DNA of 7,659 nucleotides from Terrisporobacter sp. (GCA_029851945.1 JARKUZ010000010.1:1-7659); one strand, 5' to 3'; positions 1-5,877 are shown, counted from the first letter of the stretch. Notes: generated by a model from the sequence alone, not told the origin. Numbers and translations are program-made.

Positions 1-30
1 GTATAGGAAAATCCTGTTCATTTATCCACT

Positions 31-76
31 AAAGGAGTATTACATAGTAAAAATGTGATGCTCCTTTATTTTTATA
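31..76 (+). terminator. Rho-independent terminator of an upstream gene
   Basis: A 15-bp stem pairs 31-45 with 53-67 (two G-U pairs) around a 7-nt loop and is followed by a T-rich stretch (ATTTTTAT). The T-tract lies only on the plus-strand side, so it should end a plus-strand transcript entering from the left. The upstream gene itself is outside the window; I see no supportable coding end in the first 30 bases. Confidence 0.8.
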
Positions 77-131
77 ATCTATCATGTAAATCTAAAAAAT
101 AAATATGCAGACATTACAAAAAACAAAGACT

Positions 132-179
132 ATTTGTTACTTCTGTTCCTAACTTAGATAGGAACAGATTTTAACAAGT
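132..179 (+). terminator. Long hairpin, possible second terminator
   Basis: An inner 10-bp perfect stem (142-151 with 159-168, loop ACTTAGA) is extended by an outer 8-bp arm (132-139 with 172-179, one G-U pair) across a small internal loop. A short TTTT follows the inner stem at 169-172. It sits about 65 bp after a convincing terminator and no gene lies between. It could be a backup terminator, a structured RNA, or the relic of a mobile-element end. Confidence 0.45.
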
Positions 180-352
180 TTTCCTCAGAATAATATTTTT
201 ACAAAATTCAAGGTATACACAAAAATGTGTAGTCCTTTCTATAATGAGAGAGTTTATGATAAAATAACCATACAAACATTTTAAATTGTAAAGAGAATAA
301 CTAAAATGTGTCTATAAAATACACACACCTTTATATAAAAAGGAGATTCAAA
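180..352. other. AT-rich spacer before the small broken gene
   Basis: Together with the two hairpins before it, this makes about 350 bases without a gene. A TATAAT box is visible at 240-245 but has no convincing -35 partner. Small inverted repeats (for example ACAC/GTGT near 217-230 and TGTGT/ACACA near 307-325) are present. A good Shine-Dalgarno (AAGGAG, 340-345) at the end serves the next reading frame. I see no open frame with a ribosome binding site on either strand. Confidence 0.5.
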
Positions 353-586
353 TTGAATAAATTTAAAGAAGTATTTCAGTTTTTAGCTCAATATGGGGGA
401 ACTGGCTTTATATCAGATGCAAAAAAGAAAAATTATGATGAAGAAAGATACAATAACATAACTAATTTAAAAGTAATAGCATAAGAACATCTTTAGAAGA
501 AAAAATCAAAAATAATAAAAACATTAGAATTGCTATACAAAAAAGATAATCCTAGGTCAGCAATAGAGCCATACTATCACAAGTAA
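353..586 (+). pseudogene. Small gene of unknown function, broken by two in-frame stops
   Basis: A TTG start at 353 lies 7 nt after a clean AAGGAG. The frame encodes 43 residues (beginning MNKFKEVFQFLAQYGGTGFI) before TAA at 482-484. The same frame meets TAG at 491-493, then continues through a lysine-rich stretch to TAA at 584-586, ending NPRSAIEPYYHK. Reading through both stops gives a 77-codon protein of even, hydrophilic composition, and the tail after the stops looks protein-like rather than random. I infer a decayed small gene; the 43-residue product may still be made. I do not recognise the family. The C-terminal piece could instead be chance, since part of the region is also open in another frame (481-546). 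Confidence 0.45.
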
Positions 587-621
587 AGTGATAACCTTTC
601 TAAATTTAGATGTCATTTTTA

Positions 622-1113
622 TTAATTATCTACTTTTTGAAACAAATGATTAAAATCTTCTTCTGATAAATTACTTATATTTAATTTATTCTCTAAATTG
701 TTATTTAAAAGATATTTTAATGCAGAAATATGATATACATCTTCGTTCCAATCTTTATCTATTAATTTTAAAAGTTTATTTGAAACAAAAAAATCAACTC
801 TATGATTTACACTTGGCTTAAATTCTACTAATGTTGATGCTAGATCTAATAAACCGTCTTTTTGATCGTTATTTATTTCTTCATAAGTATATATTTTTAT
901 AACAATTAAATTTCTTTCATCATCCCATATTTCTCTATTTTCATACACAGGTTTTAAATAGCTAAAATCATCTAAAGTTTCTGCTCGTCTACAATATTCT
1001 AATACCATAAATCTTATTTCAGTACTTTTAGATTTATAATCCTTCCTAATTTTAAATATCATATGATTTATAGAATTAAACTCTAATTTCAATAAATAGT
1101 AATATTTTTCCAA
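622..1113 (-). CDS. Hypothetical protein, 163 aa, unrecognised family
   Basis: This is a full-length minus-strand frame beginning with TTG at 1113. The start is chosen because AAAAGGAG at 1125-1132 sits upstream at workable spacing and the frame opens with MEKYYYLLKLEF. The product is a soluble, charged protein with no signal peptide and no membrane segment. It has an aromatic N-terminus, a WDDERNLIVIKIY strand-like stretch around residues 63-75, and an acidic, Leu/Asn-rich C-terminus. I recognise no motif or catalytic signature. It follows the small hydrophobic peptide gene: its Shine-Dalgarno overlaps the restored stop codon of that gene (1131-1133), and the promoter at 1279-1307 could serve both. 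Size, solubility and position would suit an immunity or accessory protein, but that is inference from context only. No good terminator follows; a 6-bp hairpin at 575-593 is weak. Confidence 0.75.
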   Translation of the reverse strand: MEKYYYLLKLEFNSINHMIFKIRKDYKSKSTEIRFMVLEYCRRAETLDDFSYLKPVYENREIWDDERNLIVIKIYTYEEINNDQKDGLLDLASTLVEFKPSVNHRVDFFVSNKLLKLIDKDWNEDVYHISALKYLLNNNLENKLNISNLSEEDFNHLFQKVDN

Positions 1114-1130
1114 ATATAACTACACTCCTT

Positions 1131-1248
1131 TTATATGTATAATAAAAGTGCTCCCCAAGCAGATATTGCACTTGGTGCAAAAATAGCTATTCCCACAATA
1201 GATATAAAAATTCTTATAGCTATTTTTATATCTGCTGTTTTTATCCAT
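1131..1248 (-). pseudogene. Small hydrophobic peptide gene (38 aa), apparently frameshifted
   Basis: ATG at 1246-1248 lies 6 nt after AAGGTGG (1255-1261), with a good promoter at 1279-1307. As written, the ATG frame gives 42 Cys/Ser/Tyr-rich residues ending at TAG 1120-1122 and does not look like a real protein. The run of five T at 1238-1242 (A5 in the coding sense) lies four codons in. With one base fewer, the frame becomes a coherent peptide: MDKTADIKIAIR, then a hydrophobic segment (IFISIVGIAIF), then APSAISAWGALLLYI and a TAA at 1131-1133. That peptide has a charged N-terminus and one membrane span with small and aromatic residues after it. I infer either a frameshift mutation, a sequencing slip, or slippage at the homopolymer. 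It lies between the CPBP protease and the 163-aa protein on one strand. Function unknown. Confidence 0.45.
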
Positions 1249-1278
1249 ACATATCCACCTTATTTTAATCTTTTGAAT

Positions 1279-1307
1279 ATTATACAATGAATTTCTATAT
1301 TTATCCA
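1279..1307 (-). promoter_or_regulatory. Promoter for the small peptide and 163-aa genes
   Basis: On the minus strand TGGATA (1302-1307) and a perfect TATAAT (1279-1284) are separated by 17 nt. Transcription would start near 1272, giving a short leader of about 25 nt before the peptide start at 1248. The promoter lies just after the CPBP stop codon, so the two small genes can be expressed separately from the protease gene. Confidence 0.6.
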
Positions 1308-1340
1308 TGAAAGTTTTTTTATGAGGGTGTCCCAAAAATG

Positions 1341-2186
1341 TCACATCCTTATTTTACTATATATATACTTAATCCGTTTTTTGACTTTATTATCTTTTCC
1401 ATTATAATAAACTACAGTAGATAAAATTAATAATACATTAAAAATAAGTACGATTATACTGCCTTCAATCTTTGCGTCTCCTCCTGAAAGTATGCTTGAA
1501 CCAGATACATAACTATCAAATAATCCTGGGTAATCATCTGCCAACGAAACGATTCCTACAAGCCTACCTATGCAATTCCAAATAAAATGCATTAATATAG
1601 GAACTACAAGACCTTTAGTGTATATTAGCATTAGTGACAATAAGATACTTGTTGTAAAGACATTTAATACAGCTATAAATCCAGCTTCAAAAGCTCCTCC
1701 ATGCATTAATACGAATAATAGAGTAGTTGTAATTGTAGCTATTTCCTTATTATAATTTTTCTCTACTAAACTAAATAAATATCCTCTCACCAGTAACTCT
1801 TGCATTATTGTATTAAAAAAAATAGCTAAAATCCATATGAATAGACCATTAACACTAGTGTATTTACCTATATTTAATACACCTAAAAAATTAGCTATTT
1901 CTATCACAGAAATAATCCAAAATAAACCTATTATACTTCCTATTGCAGTATCTTTAAGTAAATTTCGTGATAATGAAATATTTATCTGATTTTTTCTTTC
2001 AATTACATAAACAAATATCAATGATATCAACACTGTTAAAGACAAAGGAATAAATTCCAACCATAGTCTTAGCAATGCTGGGTTTTGCTTTGTAAATCCT
2101 GGTTCATAAATAAATAGACTTACCAATATCGACCATGCAATAAAGAACAGTAAAAATTTTAGTGTAACTCTAATTCCCTTTCTCAT
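1341..2186 (-). CDS. CPBP family intramembrane metalloprotease (Abi/CAAX-like)
   Basis: This 281-residue integral membrane protein has multiple hydrophobic segments (about residues 9-27, 46-62, 81-104, 114-128, 150-162, 168-189, 192-204 and 243-260). The family signature follows in order: QELLVRGYLF (129-138) for EExxxR, FVLMH with His162 for FxxxH, and HFIWN (200-204) for HxxxN. These residues form the membrane-buried active site in Rce1-type CPBP proteases. Gln129 stands where the first Glu of the usual EE pair is expected; Glu130, Arg134, His162, His200 and Asn204 are kept. Bacterial members are linked to bacteriocin self-immunity and peptide processing, but the substrate here is unknown. 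ATG at 2186 follows GGAGG (2192-2196) at 5-nt spacing. A lysine-rich cytosolic tail ends the protein. The small hydrophobic peptide gene lies directly downstream and could encode its substrate, which is inference. Confidence 0.92.
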   Translation of the reverse strand: MRKGIRVTLKFLLFFIAWSILVSLFIYEPGFTKQNPALLRLWLEFIPLSLTVLISLIFVYVIERKNQINISLSRNLLKDTAIGSIIGLFWIISVIEIANFLGVLNIGKYTSVNGLFIWILAIFFNTIMQELLVRGYLFSLVEKNYNKEIATITTTLLFVLMHGGAFEAGFIAVLNVFTTSILLSLMLIYTKGLVVPILMHFIWNCIGRLVGIVSLADDYPGLFDSYVSGSSILSGGDAKIEGSIIVLIFNVLLILSTVVYYNGKDNKVKKRIKYIYSKIRM

Positions 2187-2211
2187 AATACCCTCCCCTG
2201 GATTTAGTTAT

Positions 2212-2240
2212 ATATTATATTAAATATCAAGTATACTCAA
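2212..2240 (-). promoter_or_regulatory. Probable CPBP gene promoter
   Basis: On the minus strand TTGAGT (2235-2240) stands 17 nt before TAATAT (2212-2217), or 15 nt before the overlapping TATAAT (2214-2219). The leader to the ATG at 2186 would be short, about 20 nt, and contains the GGGGAGGG Shine-Dalgarno. Confidence 0.45.
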
Positions 2241-2417
2241 GTCTTAAGAGGACTCAGATGTTTAGTTATACATATATATTCTATATGTCTATTTTTGATC
2301 CAATCCTTTTATATAACTTTTAAGATTCATGTGTAATGAAATACTGTTCAAACATTAAATAATATTCTTAGTTATATTATACAGTGTTTATTAAACATAG
2401 TTTTAATTTTAAATAAG

Positions 2418-2481
2418 TTGAAACTCTAAAATTGTTTCTTTTAGATAACTATGTAACTTTAAAGTGCTTACTTTTAAAGTT
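2418..2481 (+). promoter_or_regulatory. Candidate promoter with inverted repeat at the transcription start
   Basis: TTGAAA (2418-2423) and TTAGAT (2441-2446) are 17 nt apart, which would start transcription near 2453. Immediately there lies an inverted repeat, AACTTTAAAGT (2455-2465) and ACTTTTAAAGTT (2470-2481), a near-perfect 11-bp match with one bulged T and a 4-nt loop. It could be a repressor operator or a 5' leader hairpin. It precedes the pyridoxamine-oxidase-like remnant by about 70 nt. Confidence 0.35.
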
Positions 2482-2551
2482 TTATAGCATGAGTTAATAT
2501 TATTTCATAAGCAGTGCTTATAAATAATTAATTAAAAGGGAGTGCATAAAA

Positions 2552-2677
2552 ATGAACGAAGTTATTAAGTTTTTAAGAGAAAATCCAGTACAATATTTTG
2601 CAACAATGGGTTTAGATAGGAAGCCAAAAGTATGTCCATTTCAATTTATGATTGAAGAAGATAATAAATTATTTTGA
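2552..2677 (+). pseudogene. Pyridoxamine 5'-phosphate oxidase-like protein, 5' remnant
   Basis: ATG at 2552 follows GGGAG (2538-2542) with normal spacing. The 41 residues resemble the start of the small clostridial flavin-binding split-barrel proteins of the pyridoxamine 5'-phosphate oxidase family. They show an N-terminal helix with FLRENPVQYFATMG, then GLDRKPKVCPFQFMIEEDNKLF, where family members normally continue into the barrel (LYF..). Such proteins are usually about 130-150 residues. Here the frame ends in TGA at 2675-2677 right after the conserved KLF and nothing recognisable as the remainder follows. The break coincides with the start of a GC-rich segment of different character, so truncation by insertion or deletion is likely. 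The promoter, Shine-Dalgarno and start are intact, so the fragment may still be translated. Confidence 0.7.
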
Positions 2678-2853
2678 ATAACGTGAATAAAGTGTAGACA
2701 ACTGAATATTCAGTCTACCGGGTGGAAGTAGAGTTGGAAACTCAAGGTAAGCATGGAGTGCATAGCGTAGCATCGGTATTAACGGAGATAGAAATTGATT
2801 ATATTCATCCCTCATCTAAGATTATAAGAATTAAGAATAAGAGCGAATATTAG
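2678..2853 (+). mobile_element. GC-rich structured segment, possible IS200/IS605 tnpB-tail or guide-RNA remnant
   Basis: By hand count 2694-2793 is about 44% G+C, far above its AT-rich flanks. It contains a stem GTAGAC/GTCTAC (2694-2699 with 2713-2718), inside which is the 12-base palindrome CTGAATATTCAG; a GAGTT-GGA-AACTC hairpin (2731-2743); and a possible long-range pairing TACCG/CGGTA (2716-2720 with 2774-2778) enclosing it. A 51-codon frame (2698-2850, stop 2851-2853) has no credible start, as expected of the 3' tail of a larger gene; it includes VEVELETQGKHGVHSVASV. The style resembles the end of tnpB genes of IS200/IS605 elements, where the coding end overlaps a structured guide RNA. 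That identification is tentative. A group I intron/IStron scar or another structured RNA are alternatives. Confidence 0.35.
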
Positions 2854-2932
2854 GGAATAACATATTATTTTGTCACTAATAAATATCTTAATACATATAA
2901 TGTAGAGAAAACATTTTTAGGAGGTATTAATT

Positions 2933-3847
2933 ATGATAAATAATCAAAGATATGTTATTTTATCACTTGAATTACATTTATTTTTTGCAAGAATAATGAA
3001 GGAACATGCATTCTTTTTAGAGGCTGGTTTTACGCCTAAAGACTTTAGTCTTGCTAATGAAGCAGATTTTTATAAAAATAAGTTTGAAAAACTATTATCA
3101 GATGCAGTAGATGTTAGCAATGGGATAATAAGATCAAATGTTTTGAACTCTGGAGAAATTGTAACTGACTTTACTTTAGAAACAGAGAGACAGACTCAAA
3201 ACTTTACAGGTATAAGGATAAATACAAATATAACTAGAAGGGAATTAGAGTTATGTAGTGGAAGAAATCCTAATATAAGTTCTGACATGGTGAGATTTGT
3301 ATGCCAACTTAATGCAGATGCACAGAGACTTCTTAGAGGGCTTATTAATTTTAAACAGAGATTACTAGATGATGTTTTATCATGCAATATATTCACATTT
3401 AATTATCCATTGCTTATCGAACACATATTACGTGAAGCAAAACTATATCTTTCATTAGTAAATGACCTTGAAGATGGGATTGATATAGATTCTAAGGATA
3501 TTAGAAAAACAGAGTTATTTTGGGATCAAATTATGATGGAACATGCACTTTTCATAAGAGGACTACTGGATCCTACTGAAGAGGAATTGATAGATACTGC
3601 AGATGATTTTGCTCATGAATTTAAATGCTTGAAGAAAGAAGCTTTGGCTATGACAGATGCCACAATAGACTGTATTACAGATGAGACTTTATTCCAAACT
3701 ATCCAACTTAAAAACTTTAAACAAGCAAGTACAGAAGGAATTGCTAGTTGTGAAATAAGATCTATAATAGTTCCACTTCTTGCAGACCATGTGCTAAGAG
3801 AAGCCAATCATTATATTAGATTGTTAGAAATGCATGAAGAAATGTAA
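2933..3847 (+). CDS. DUF2935 domain-containing protein
   Basis: This 304-residue soluble, helical protein is of the DUF2935 family, built as two tandem four-helix-bundle (ferritin/hemerythrin-like) units. The internal repeat is visible: KEHAFFLEAGF (23-33) and IEHILREAKLY (162-172) in the first half are echoed by MEHALFIRGLLDPTE (202-216) and DHVLREANHYIRLL (285-298) in the second. The repeated Glu-His pairs and Arg-Glu-Ala motifs are candidate metal ligands; a metal-binding role is inferred from the fold and is not proven for this family. The start at 2933 is fixed by AGGAGG (2919-2924). A TATAAT at 2896-2901 is likely the -10, although the nearest -35-like TTGTCA (2870-2875) is 20 nt away. 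The gene stands alone and ends at a strong terminator shared with prfC. No signal peptide or membrane span. Confidence 0.93.
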   Translation: MINNQRYVILSLELHLFFARIMKEHAFFLEAGFTPKDFSLANEADFYKNKFEKLLSDAVDVSNGIIRSNVLNSGEIVTDFTLETERQTQNFTGIRINTNITRRELELCSGRNPNISSDMVRFVCQLNADAQRLLRGLINFKQRLLDDVLSCNIFTFNYPLLIEHILREAKLYLSLVNDLEDGIDIDSKDIRKTELFWDQIMMEHALFIRGLLDPTEEELIDTADDFAHEFKCLKKEALAMTDATIDCITDETLFQTIQLKNFKQASTEGIASCEIRSIIVPLLADHVLREANHYIRLLEMHEEM

Positions 3848-3850
3848 TAT

Positions 3851-3886
3851 AAAAAGCTGTTGCAGTAATATTTGCAACAGCTTTTT
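3851..3886. terminator. Bidirectional terminator shared by the DUF2935 gene and prfC
   Basis: A perfect 14-bp stem (3851-3864 with 3873-3886, loop GTAATATT) begins with AAAAA and ends with TTTTT, so it presents a U-tract in both directions. It lies in the 52-bp gap between the two convergent genes and should terminate both. Confidence 0.92.
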
Positions 3887-3899
3887 AATTGTAATGAAA

Positions 3900-5498
3900 T
3901 TATAAAGAAGTTTCTCTTACAACTATACCTTCATTTCTTTCAGTTAGAGTTCTAATAGACCATTCATTTGTGAATAAAACTACTGGATTTCTATCTTTAT
4001 CTTCAACTAGTAAGGTATCCATTGGCATTGAAAGTTTACCAAATTTAGAAAGATCATTTTCAACCCAACGTACATAGCAGTAAGGTAGTGGGTACATTGT
4101 TATATCAACACCATATTCTTGTTTTAGACGATATTCTAAAACTTCGAATTGAAGTACACCAACAACTCCAACGATAAGTTCTTCCATACCACCATTAGGT
4201 TGTTTAAATACTTGTATAGCACCTTCTTCTGATAATTGAGTAACACCTTTTACGAACTGCTTTCTTTTAAGAGCATTTTTTGTAGATACTTTCATAAAGT
4301 GTTCAGGAGCAAATTGTGGTATACCAGTGTATTGTAAGTTTGATTGTTTTTCACTTAATGTATCACCAATATTGAATATACCTGGGTCATGTATACCGAT
4401 GATATCACCAGGATATGCTTTATCAATCATTACACGGTCTTGAGCCACGAACTGTTGAGGTTGAGAAAGTTTAATTTTTTTACCTCTTTGAACGTGATTT
4501 ACTGTCATACCTTTTTCGAATTCACCAGAACAAATTCTAAGGAATGCAATTCTATCTCTATGGTTTTTATCCATGTTAGCTTGAATTTTAAATATAAATC
4601 CTGAGAAATTATTAGAGTTAGGATCTATTTCACCTAAGTTACTCTTACGAGCAGTTGGTGGTGCTGTTATTTCTAGGAACGATTCCAAGAATGGCTCTAC
4701 ACCAAAGTTAGTAAGGGCACTTCCGAAAAATACTGGTGTCAGTTCACCCTTTAATATTGTTTCTAAATCAAAATTATCTCCAGCAATATCTAAAAGTTCA
4801 ATATCCTCTAGTAATTTTTCATGCAGAGCATTACCTAATAAATCATTAAATTTCTCATCAGATGGATCTCCAGTTATGCAGTTAGCAATAGCTTGTCCAT
4901 GGTTACCATCATCAAATACTTCAACTTGATTTTTATGACGGTTAAACACACCTTTGAATTCTTTACCAGAACCAATTGGCCAGTTTACTGGACAAGAGCG
5001 AATTCCTAGAACATTTTCAATATCTTCAAGTAGTTCAAAAGGATCCTTTCCTTGACGGTCCATTTTATTGATGAAAGTGAAAATTGGTATTCCTCTCATT
5101 TTACAAACTTGGAATAATTTCTTTGTTTGATCCTCAACACCTTTAGCAGAGTCAATAACCATTACAGCACTGTCTGCTGCCATAAGAGTTCTATAAGTGT
5201 CCTCACTGAAATCTTGATGCCCTGGAGTATCAAGAATATTTATACAAAAGTTATTATATTCAAATTGAAGAACACTTGATGCAACTGATATACCTCTTTG
5301 TTTTTCAATTTCCATCCAGTCAGATACTGCATGTTTTTGAGATCTTCTTGATTTAACTGATCCTGCTTCACGAATGGCACCACCATATAATAGAAACTTT
5401 TCAGTTAATGTAGTTTTTCCTGCATCGGGATGGGAAATGATTGCAAAGGTTCTTCTTCTTTTAACCTCATCAATCAAGCTTAAATTTTGTTGTGTCAT
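3900..5498 (-). CDS. prfC: Peptide chain release factor 3 (RF3)
   Basis: The product is a 532-residue translational GTPase that recycles RF1/RF2 from the ribosome after peptide release. GTP-binding motifs are all present: G1 SHPDAGKTT (22-30), G2 RGISV (68-72), G3 DTPGHQDF (90-97) and G4 NKMD (144-147). The RF3-specific start RRRTFAIISHPDAGKTTLTE and KSRRSQKHAVSDWMEIE stretch, then domains II and III with GVVGVLQFEVLEYRL near the C-terminus, distinguish it from EF-G and from tetracycline-resistance proteins. Length matches the family (about 525-535). The ATG at 5498 follows AAGGATGA (5505-5512). It is a single gene with its own promoter in the divergent spacer and the shared terminator downstream. 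Nothing in the sequence suggests damage. Confidence 0.98.
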   Translation of the reverse strand: MTQQNLSLIDEVKRRRTFAIISHPDAGKTTLTEKFLLYGGAIREAGSVKSRRSQKHAVSDWMEIEKQRGISVASSVLQFEYNNFCINILDTPGHQDFSEDTYRTLMAADSAVMVIDSAKGVEDQTKKLFQVCKMRGIPIFTFINKMDRQGKDPFELLEDIENVLGIRSCPVNWPIGSGKEFKGVFNRHKNQVEVFDDGNHGQAIANCITGDPSDEKFNDLLGNALHEKLLEDIELLDIAGDNFDLETILKGELTPVFFGSALTNFGVEPFLESFLEITAPPTARKSNLGEIDPNSNNFSGFIFKIQANMDKNHRDRIAFLRICSGEFEKGMTVNHVQRGKKIKLSQPQQFVAQDRVMIDKAYPGDIIGIHDPGIFNIGDTLSEKQSNLQYTGIPQFAPEHFMKVSTKNALKRKQFVKGVTQLSEEGAIQVFKQPNGGMEELIVGVVGVLQFEVLEYRLKQEYGVDITMYPLPYCYVRWVENDLSKFGKLSMPMDTLLVEDKDRNPVVLFTNEWSIRTLTERNEGIVVRETSL

Positions 5499-5611
5499 TT
5501 TTTATCATCCTTTATTTTAATTTTATGATTATATAAATATAAAAAGTTATACTTAATAGTTTTAAAATGAACATAATTTTCTATGTACTATAAAAAACTA
5601 CAGTCTTTTTG

Positions 5612-5640
5612 ATATTATAACTTTATTTAAAAACTGTCAA
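5612..5640 (-). promoter_or_regulatory. prfC promoter
   Basis: On the minus strand a perfect TTGACA (5635-5640) is followed 17 nt later by TAATAT (5612-5617), or 15 nt later by the overlapping TATAAT (5614-5619). This is a strong vegetative promoter and places the start about 105-110 nt before the prfC ATG. Confidence 0.75.
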
Positions 5641-5678
5641 TATAGAAACTAACTAAAAGCTACATACTGTAACACTTT

Positions 5679-5759
5679 CTTTGTGAAAATATTATGAAAA
5701 TAGTTTTACTATTTTACTGTATAACACAAAGTCCTCTTTAAGATTAAGAGGATTTTTTT
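5679..5759 (+). ncRNA. Candidate small RNA or leader with terminator upstream of the YkgJ-type gene
   Basis: CTTTGTG (5679-5685) pairs with CACAAAG (5725-5731), enclosing a second hairpin of 8 bp (5697-5704 with 5708-5715, loop TTT). The 3' arm overlaps by three bases the left arm of a terminator hairpin (5729-5738 with 5746-5755, 10 bp with one G-U pair). I could not find a convincing plus-strand promoter, so the transcript is inferred from the terminator alone. It is not a riboswitch class I recognise. Confidence 0.3.
5729..5759 (+). terminator. Plus-strand Rho-independent terminator in the prfC spacer
   Basis: A 10-bp stem (5729-5738 with 5746-5755, loop TAAGATT) runs into a seven-T tract (5753-5759). 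The minus-strand side has no T-tract, so it acts on plus-strand transcripts. No gene precedes it on that strand for more than 1.5 kb, so it may end a small RNA or stop antisense transcription from reaching the next gene. Confidence 0.75.
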
Positions 5760-5776
5760 ATATAAAAAATAGACTA

Positions 5777-5782
5777 TATAAT
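5777..5782 (+). promoter_or_regulatory. Probable -10 box for the YkgJ-type gene
   Basis: A perfect TATAAT stands about 95 nt before the ATG at 5878. The region at -35 is the T-tract of the terminator and matches the consensus poorly, so this promoter would be weak or need an activator. Confidence 0.35.
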
Positions 5783-5877
5783 ATAGGATGATGATAAGTT
5801 GTAAGAATATTTTTAGTATGGTAATATCTTATTTGAAATTTAATAAAATCTAAATAATAAATGAGGATGAGAAATAT

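Larger units (their letters stand above)
2187..2551. other. Divergent spacer between the CPBP gene and the pyridoxamine-oxidase-like remnant
   Basis: No open frame with a ribosome binding site is visible on either strand in these 365 bases. The spacer holds the CPBP promoter on the left, a small hairpin (AGTCTT/AGGACT around 2240-2254), and a promoter plus inverted repeat for the plus-strand remnant on the right. The octamer AGTGCTTA occurs twice (2463-2470 and 2513-2520). Confidence 0.6.
5499..5877. other. Divergent spacer between prfC and the YkgJ-type gene
   Basis: These 379 bases contain the prfC promoter (5612-5640), a nested inverted repeat with a plus-strand terminator (5679-5759), and a TATAAT (5777-5782) that probably serves the YkgJ-type gene. 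No open frame with a ribosome binding site is visible on either strand. The prfC leader, about 110 nt, is AT-rich without clear structure. Confidence 0.6.

Noticed and set aside
575..593. TATCAC/GTGATA hairpin as terminator of the 163-aa gene
   Set aside because: Only 6 bp, and no T-tract follows on the minus strand.
1120..1344. 74-residue minus-strand frame starting at GTG overlapping the CPBP stop
   Set aside because: Its start has no usable Shine-Dalgarno spacing, its 5' half runs through a promoter, and its composition (Cys/Tyr/Lys-rich, no pattern) is not protein-like. The shifted frame from 1248 explains the region better.
1570..1755. 61-residue plus-strand frame
   Set aside because: Antisense shadow inside the CPBP gene with no ribosome binding site.
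2797..2801. TTGAT as an IStron (CdISt1) insertion target
   Set aside because: The pentamer is very common in AT-rich DNA and no intron 5' end can be recognised next to it.
3196..3396. 66-residue minus-strand frame within the DUF2935 gene
   Set aside because: Antisense shadow of a well-supported gene, no ribosome binding site; the similar one at 3613-3807 is rejected for the same reason.
4389..4604. 71-residue plus-strand frame within prfC
   Set aside because: Antisense to a fully conserved housekeeping gene with no expression signals.
5499..5610. Riboswitch or T-box in the prfC leader
   Set aside because: The leader is AT-rich without conserved T-box or other riboswitch sequence and without a terminator on the prfC strand.
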